Assembly (NCBI GenBank): GCA_029948255.1
Contig: JALIZF010001569.1
Location: 348,599-412,598, forward strand
Length of the DNA: 64,000 bases
Source of the DNA: Telmatactis stephensoni
Lineage: Eukaryota > Cnidaria > Anthozoa > Actiniaria > Isophelliidae
Reading direction: 5' to 3'
Shown piece after piece: positions 60,480-64,000 of this stretch. The notes under the pieces are model-generated. The model did no database searches, was not told where the DNA came from, and worked only from the letters and a program-made list of their open reading frames with translations. The position numbers and the translations under genes were made by a program. Numbering within the stretch: position 1 is the first letter of the stretch; the number at the start of each line of letters is the position of its first letter.

Positions 60480-61015
60480 TATTGTCCAATAATAATAATA
60501 ATAATATTTATTTATAAAGTGCAAATTCAACCGTACAGTTTTCAAATGCGCTATGAAATAAAACAAATAATAGAATAATCATATTAAAATTCCTAATAAC
60601 AATAATATCTTAATAAAATAAACCTGAATACTATAATAAATAAATCAATATCCCTAATAAAATGTGATTAAAAGATAAAAGATAATTAATTAATTTGGAT
60701 AACCCTTCTTGAAAAGGTATATCTTCAATCTTCTCTTAAATATACTAACATTAGTTGATTCCTTAATATTTCTTAATAAAATAGACTTGAACACTATAAT
60801 TACGAATCAATATCCCTAATAAAATGTGATTAAAAAAATAAAAGATAATTAATTAATTTGGATAAGCCTTCTTGAGAAGGTATGTCTTCAATCTTCTATA
60901 AATATACTAACATTAGTTGATTCCTTAATATCCATGGGTAAATCATTCCATAATGATGGAGCGGCCGCTGCAAAGGCTCTGTCTCCGAGGGTAGGCAGTG
61001 TTCTCAATAGCACCT
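60480..61015 (-). pseudogene. 3' end of another non-LTR retrotransposon, with internal duplication
   Basis: Minus-strand reading from 61015 gives LRTLPTLGDRAFAAAAPSLW, then NDLPMDIKESTNVSIF, the C-terminal end of CR1/L2/jockey-type RT polyproteins. The following about 175 bp are duplicated in tandem (60771-60945 and 60596-60770). The fragment ends in an AAT-type tail at 60488-60505. Confidence 0.65.
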
Positions 61016-61803
61016 AAAATGCATTACATGATTCATTTGCCATGAACAATCCAACGGTAATTATTACTATGTTTATTATTTTTGTCTGATACTAATAATA
61101 TTTTTAGTAGTTCTTAGTAGTGATTTATATTTGATGTGGATGATTTTCAATATTTATTATCATGAGAGAGTTATAATAATGATGATGATGATGATGATAA
61201 ATAATTATCTTGCGCCCATATAACAATTGTGGTTTTTCAGGGAGGTCCTCCATAAAAATAAATATATAAACAAAAAGTAAAACTTTAAAAGAAGTAAAAT
61301 ATTCTATAATGTACATTTTTATCACATATTAATTCCTAAACTTAAGCTTACAGGACATTTGATTAGTTTTAAAACTTACATGAAGTTTGAATAAAATAAT
61401 ATAAAATATAAATAAAATATGTTCACAACTCACAAAGATATGAATTCTCAAAAATCCCTATTTTGTATGGAAATTAAACAGTTCATATTTGGTAGGCAAG
61501 AAATACCAATTAAACAATGAAAGTTTTCATACAAAATTTCCATTTCCAAAAAAATAACATATCTTCACAACTTTTGAAAGAACTTCTTCGATGAAAACTT
61601 CAGCTTTACTAATTCGAGCATGCATCCTCAAATCCATGGTAATTAACACTGACTCAAAAAAAAAAATCCTGATAAGAGCTCATTAAACTATTTCAAAATT
61701 AATGTATCAACTATACAATTTTCTTTATTCCTCCTATTCATTTGAGAATGAAGCACAGACACATACTTACTCACCCAAGGTACTCATTTTGTTAATGTTC
61801 TAG
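61016..61803. other. Non-coding AT-rich stretch
   Basis: No gene seen. A GATGAT tract lies near 61177-61199. The segment before 61803 ends in a TTCTAG acceptor for the coding block that follows. Confidence 0.5.
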
Positions 61804-63115
61804 ATTTGGGCCACTAGTACGTTCCTGGTGCATGCGTTTTGATGCCAAGCACAATTACTTCAAGCGTTTGGCCAAGAATATTGGTAATTACAAGAATATC
61901 CCTCTCACCTTAGCAAAGAGACACCAACAATGGCTATGATATCACCTTAATTCACGTTTATCTCAAAAGGAGTTGAAATTGGACCTGGTAGGTAGAATAT
62001 CAAATTGCAGATGGCTTTCAGTAATCTGTACTCTCATATTGGTACTCATGGCATCATAAATGTTTGAAACCCGAGTGGAATCAACATTAGCAGATGATGT
62101 ACTCTATAATAATTAGATTTGTGCATCGTTAAACTATAGTATATTCATACATTTTGGGAAGGTTGTACATATGGAGCTTTAGGGGTACTCCCTATAGCTA
62201 TATAATCTACTACAGGGGAGGTTCTCATTTAAAATTTGAGGCTTTAAAGGTATAAAAGGACACAGGACATAATCCTGGTCATGAAATATTGTCCCATGCT
62301 AATTTATTGATGATGATGATATCAAAGAGCCAATTGACAAACATAATAGATAATTAGCATCAACCCAGCATCAAATCTTAAGAAAACCTTTTGATTTAAC
62401 CCTGGGTTAACACTAACCCACATTCTAGCAACCAGGTCCTAGAGTATCAAACTCCAGGGGAACATCCTCAACTGTAATCTACACATATGGGTATGTTATG
62501 AAAATAATCCTTGTCACGATATATTGACCTATGCAAATTGATGATATTTTTAAGAAATCATTATAATTCTTTTCATTCAGGTAAAGACTTTTTTGCTGGG
62601 GATGTAAATTATTATGACATTCTACATGATGATCTGACAACCATTAACGGGCAAACGTGTATTACAGAGTATGTCAAAGTATACAGACAGATATCAAATT
62701 CAGATTAAGAAATGTGAAAATTTAAGTAATGACCCTCTTTATTTTTGTCCTATTTTAATTCTGAGCAAACTGGGTCAAAATTTGTGGTACCACTTACAAA
62801 CAAGGATGTGTTCTTTGCATTGGTCAAGACCTGACTGGAGATGCTGTATTTGCTTGGACCTCCAAAATCTTTGTCGTGGAGAGAGATCCAAACAAAACAA
62901 GATTTGTTGTGAATGCCCTCCACAGTGAAGGATGGAACTCCCACTTCCATTCATATGAAGTTAGTGAACAGCCAGATTTGCAAGTTCATCATCTGATGAA
63001 GCAATCTGATCTCACTCATTTTTTGCCACTTCATCTACTAAATGCATATGGGCTGCAAATGCCAGGCCTAAAATTTATTTCCCCCAGGCATGAAATTCCA
63101 GAGTTTCCACTTTGA
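61804..63115 (+). pseudogene. Multicopy TE-like gene, C-terminal part, broken
   Basis: Block 1 (61804-61987) reads FGPLVRSWCMRFDAKHNYFK, then NYKNIPLTLAKRHQQW, with an in-frame TGA at 61937 before YHLNSRLSQKELKLDL and a GTAGGT donor. Block 2 (62581-62708) reads GKDFFAGDVNYYDILHDDL to a stop. Block 3 (about 62768-63112) reads NWVKICGTTYKQGCVLCIGQ, then VERDPNKTRFVVNALHSEGW and a terminal HFLPLHLLNAYGLQM. I recognise these as the C-terminal blocks of the same cnidarian family as the gene at 20.1-21.3 kb. The nonsense codon and unmatched exon phases mark it as decayed. Confidence 0.5.
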
Positions 63116-63190
63116 TCAAGACACCTCACAGTCATGGACTGTAGAATAGATTTGAGTCTGTGAATTGTCTCACTGTTGATGTAAACTATT

Positions 63191-63926
63191 TTAAGGACGG
63201 AGCCCTCTAATGTGAAAGTAATTATTTTCTCTAAAATCTATATGGGTGTGAAAGAACCCATTGTAGGCTGTTAGAATCCAAGAAAAAAATTGGGGGTCAC
63301 CACGCATTTTAATGAGTTATCCTCTATACTTCCAATAAGTTTCAAACTTTTTTTCCTAAAACAATCTAAGCATAATTCTCTGGTAGGGCAATACCATAAA
63401 ACCGCGAGAACAAAGAAAATGTTTTTTTAAAAATATTTACTTGGTTTTAGGATGTTCTAGTCTATGATTGCTAAATATAATATGTTTTTTTTATCATTCT
63501 TCAATTATAAATTCATAAAAAGCTTATATAATTCTAGATTTTTCTTTGGTTTATAATTTACAAAAGGAAAAAAGAGGGGTATCCAGGCGATTTAAGAAGT
63601 TATTTACCGATAAACGCACCAAATACGATGAAATCCCTAGCCCTCCATACAGAGTATAGACAGATTTTACAAAGCATTATGGGACATTTCCAAGATGGCG
63701 GCCAATAGGCAAATCTAGTCCTTGTGATCAAAACAGTGGGTTTTAAGCGAGTTTTATTCATCAATACTGAATTTAATTCTACTACAGGAACAGTCAAATG
63801 TTTTTTCTACAAGCAAGTTTTATTTATCCAAATATCGCAAAACTGCTTTGTTTTTACGATGTTTTTACTACAAAGGGCCATGCGCAGAACGCAGTGCGAG
63901 CTGACAATAGAGGGCACCGTCCTTAA
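63191..63926. mobile_element. piggyBac-like MITE with TTAA target sites, copy 2
   Basis: TTAAGGACGGAGCCCTCTA at 63191 and its inverse (TAGAGGGCACCGTCCTTAA) ending at 63926 delimit a 736-bp element. TTAA lies at both borders. The shared blocks GGGGGTCACCACGCAT and CAAGATGGCGGC align it in reverse with the copy at 34459-35303. Non-coding. Confidence 0.75.
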
Positions 63927-64000
63927 GGCTGATTAACATACTGCAATTTTTGCCTACAACTGCATGTTTCGTGTAACTTTTCTAATATGGTGTACAATTA

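Overview
The window is animal nuclear DNA, most likely from an anthozoan cnidarian such as a stony coral. It is AT-rich, its genes have GT-AG introns, polyadenylation signals and no operons, and it is saturated with transposable elements of kinds common in cnidarians: CR1/L2-like non-LTR elements, tyrosine-recombinase retrotransposons, THAP/DDE transposons, fold-back elements and MITEs. The organism call is inference from this content. I see no rRNA, CRISPR array or microbial gene.

Layout. 0-5 kb: a spliced RPA70-like single-stranded-DNA-binding gene whose N-terminal linker is built from repeatedly duplicated small phase-1 exons, followed by a decayed copy of its own 3' end. 5-9.8 kb: gene-poor, with one tRNA-derived SINE. 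9.8-12.1 kb: three 3' fragments of endonuclease-bearing non-LTR elements meeting tail to tail. 12.4-17 kb: an intact two-exon SAP-SWIM-YqaJ nuclease gene facing a broken THAP/DDE transposase gene, read as a two-gene DNA transposon of the PIF/Harbinger-related ISL2EU type. 17-23 kb: a candidate MITE, a broken multicopy TE-like gene and two candidate host exon sets. 23.2-23.9 kb: a 69-bp minisatellite. 26.5-31.1 kb: a CR1/L2-like fragment abutting a fold-back element with arms of about 1.1 kb. 31.8-37.6 kb: a TIR element carrying seventeen 100-bp repeats, each with the octamer ATGCAAAT, plus a nested TTAA MITE. 38.3-40.3 kb: a decayed CR1-like element. 41.1-42.5 kb: a nearly perfect palindrome with 691-bp arms.

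44.85-51.2 kb: a tyrosine-recombinase (Ngaro/PAT-like) retrotransposon with a textbook A1-ORFs-B1-A2-B2 split-direct-repeat layout. It has a CRE+TATA+Inr-like promoter, and an inferred gag intron filled by a 44-bp minisatellite carrying CACGTG. 51.8-54.8 kb: three symmetric phase-0 exons of an unrecognised host gene. 54.8-58.4 kb: a long CR1/L2-like element with a 2A-like DVEVNPGP peptide, PHD finger, APE endonuclease and reverse transcriptase. 58.6-64 kb: another candidate MITE, a non-LTR 3' fragment, the C-terminal half of a multicopy TE-like gene, and a second TTAA MITE.

Most mobile-element genes carry single-base frameshifts, while the RPA-like and SAP-SWIM-YqaJ frames are clean over 1.2-2 kb. 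The frameshifts are therefore more likely real decay than pervasive sequencing error. All calls are by eye; family names come from motif memory and no search was run.
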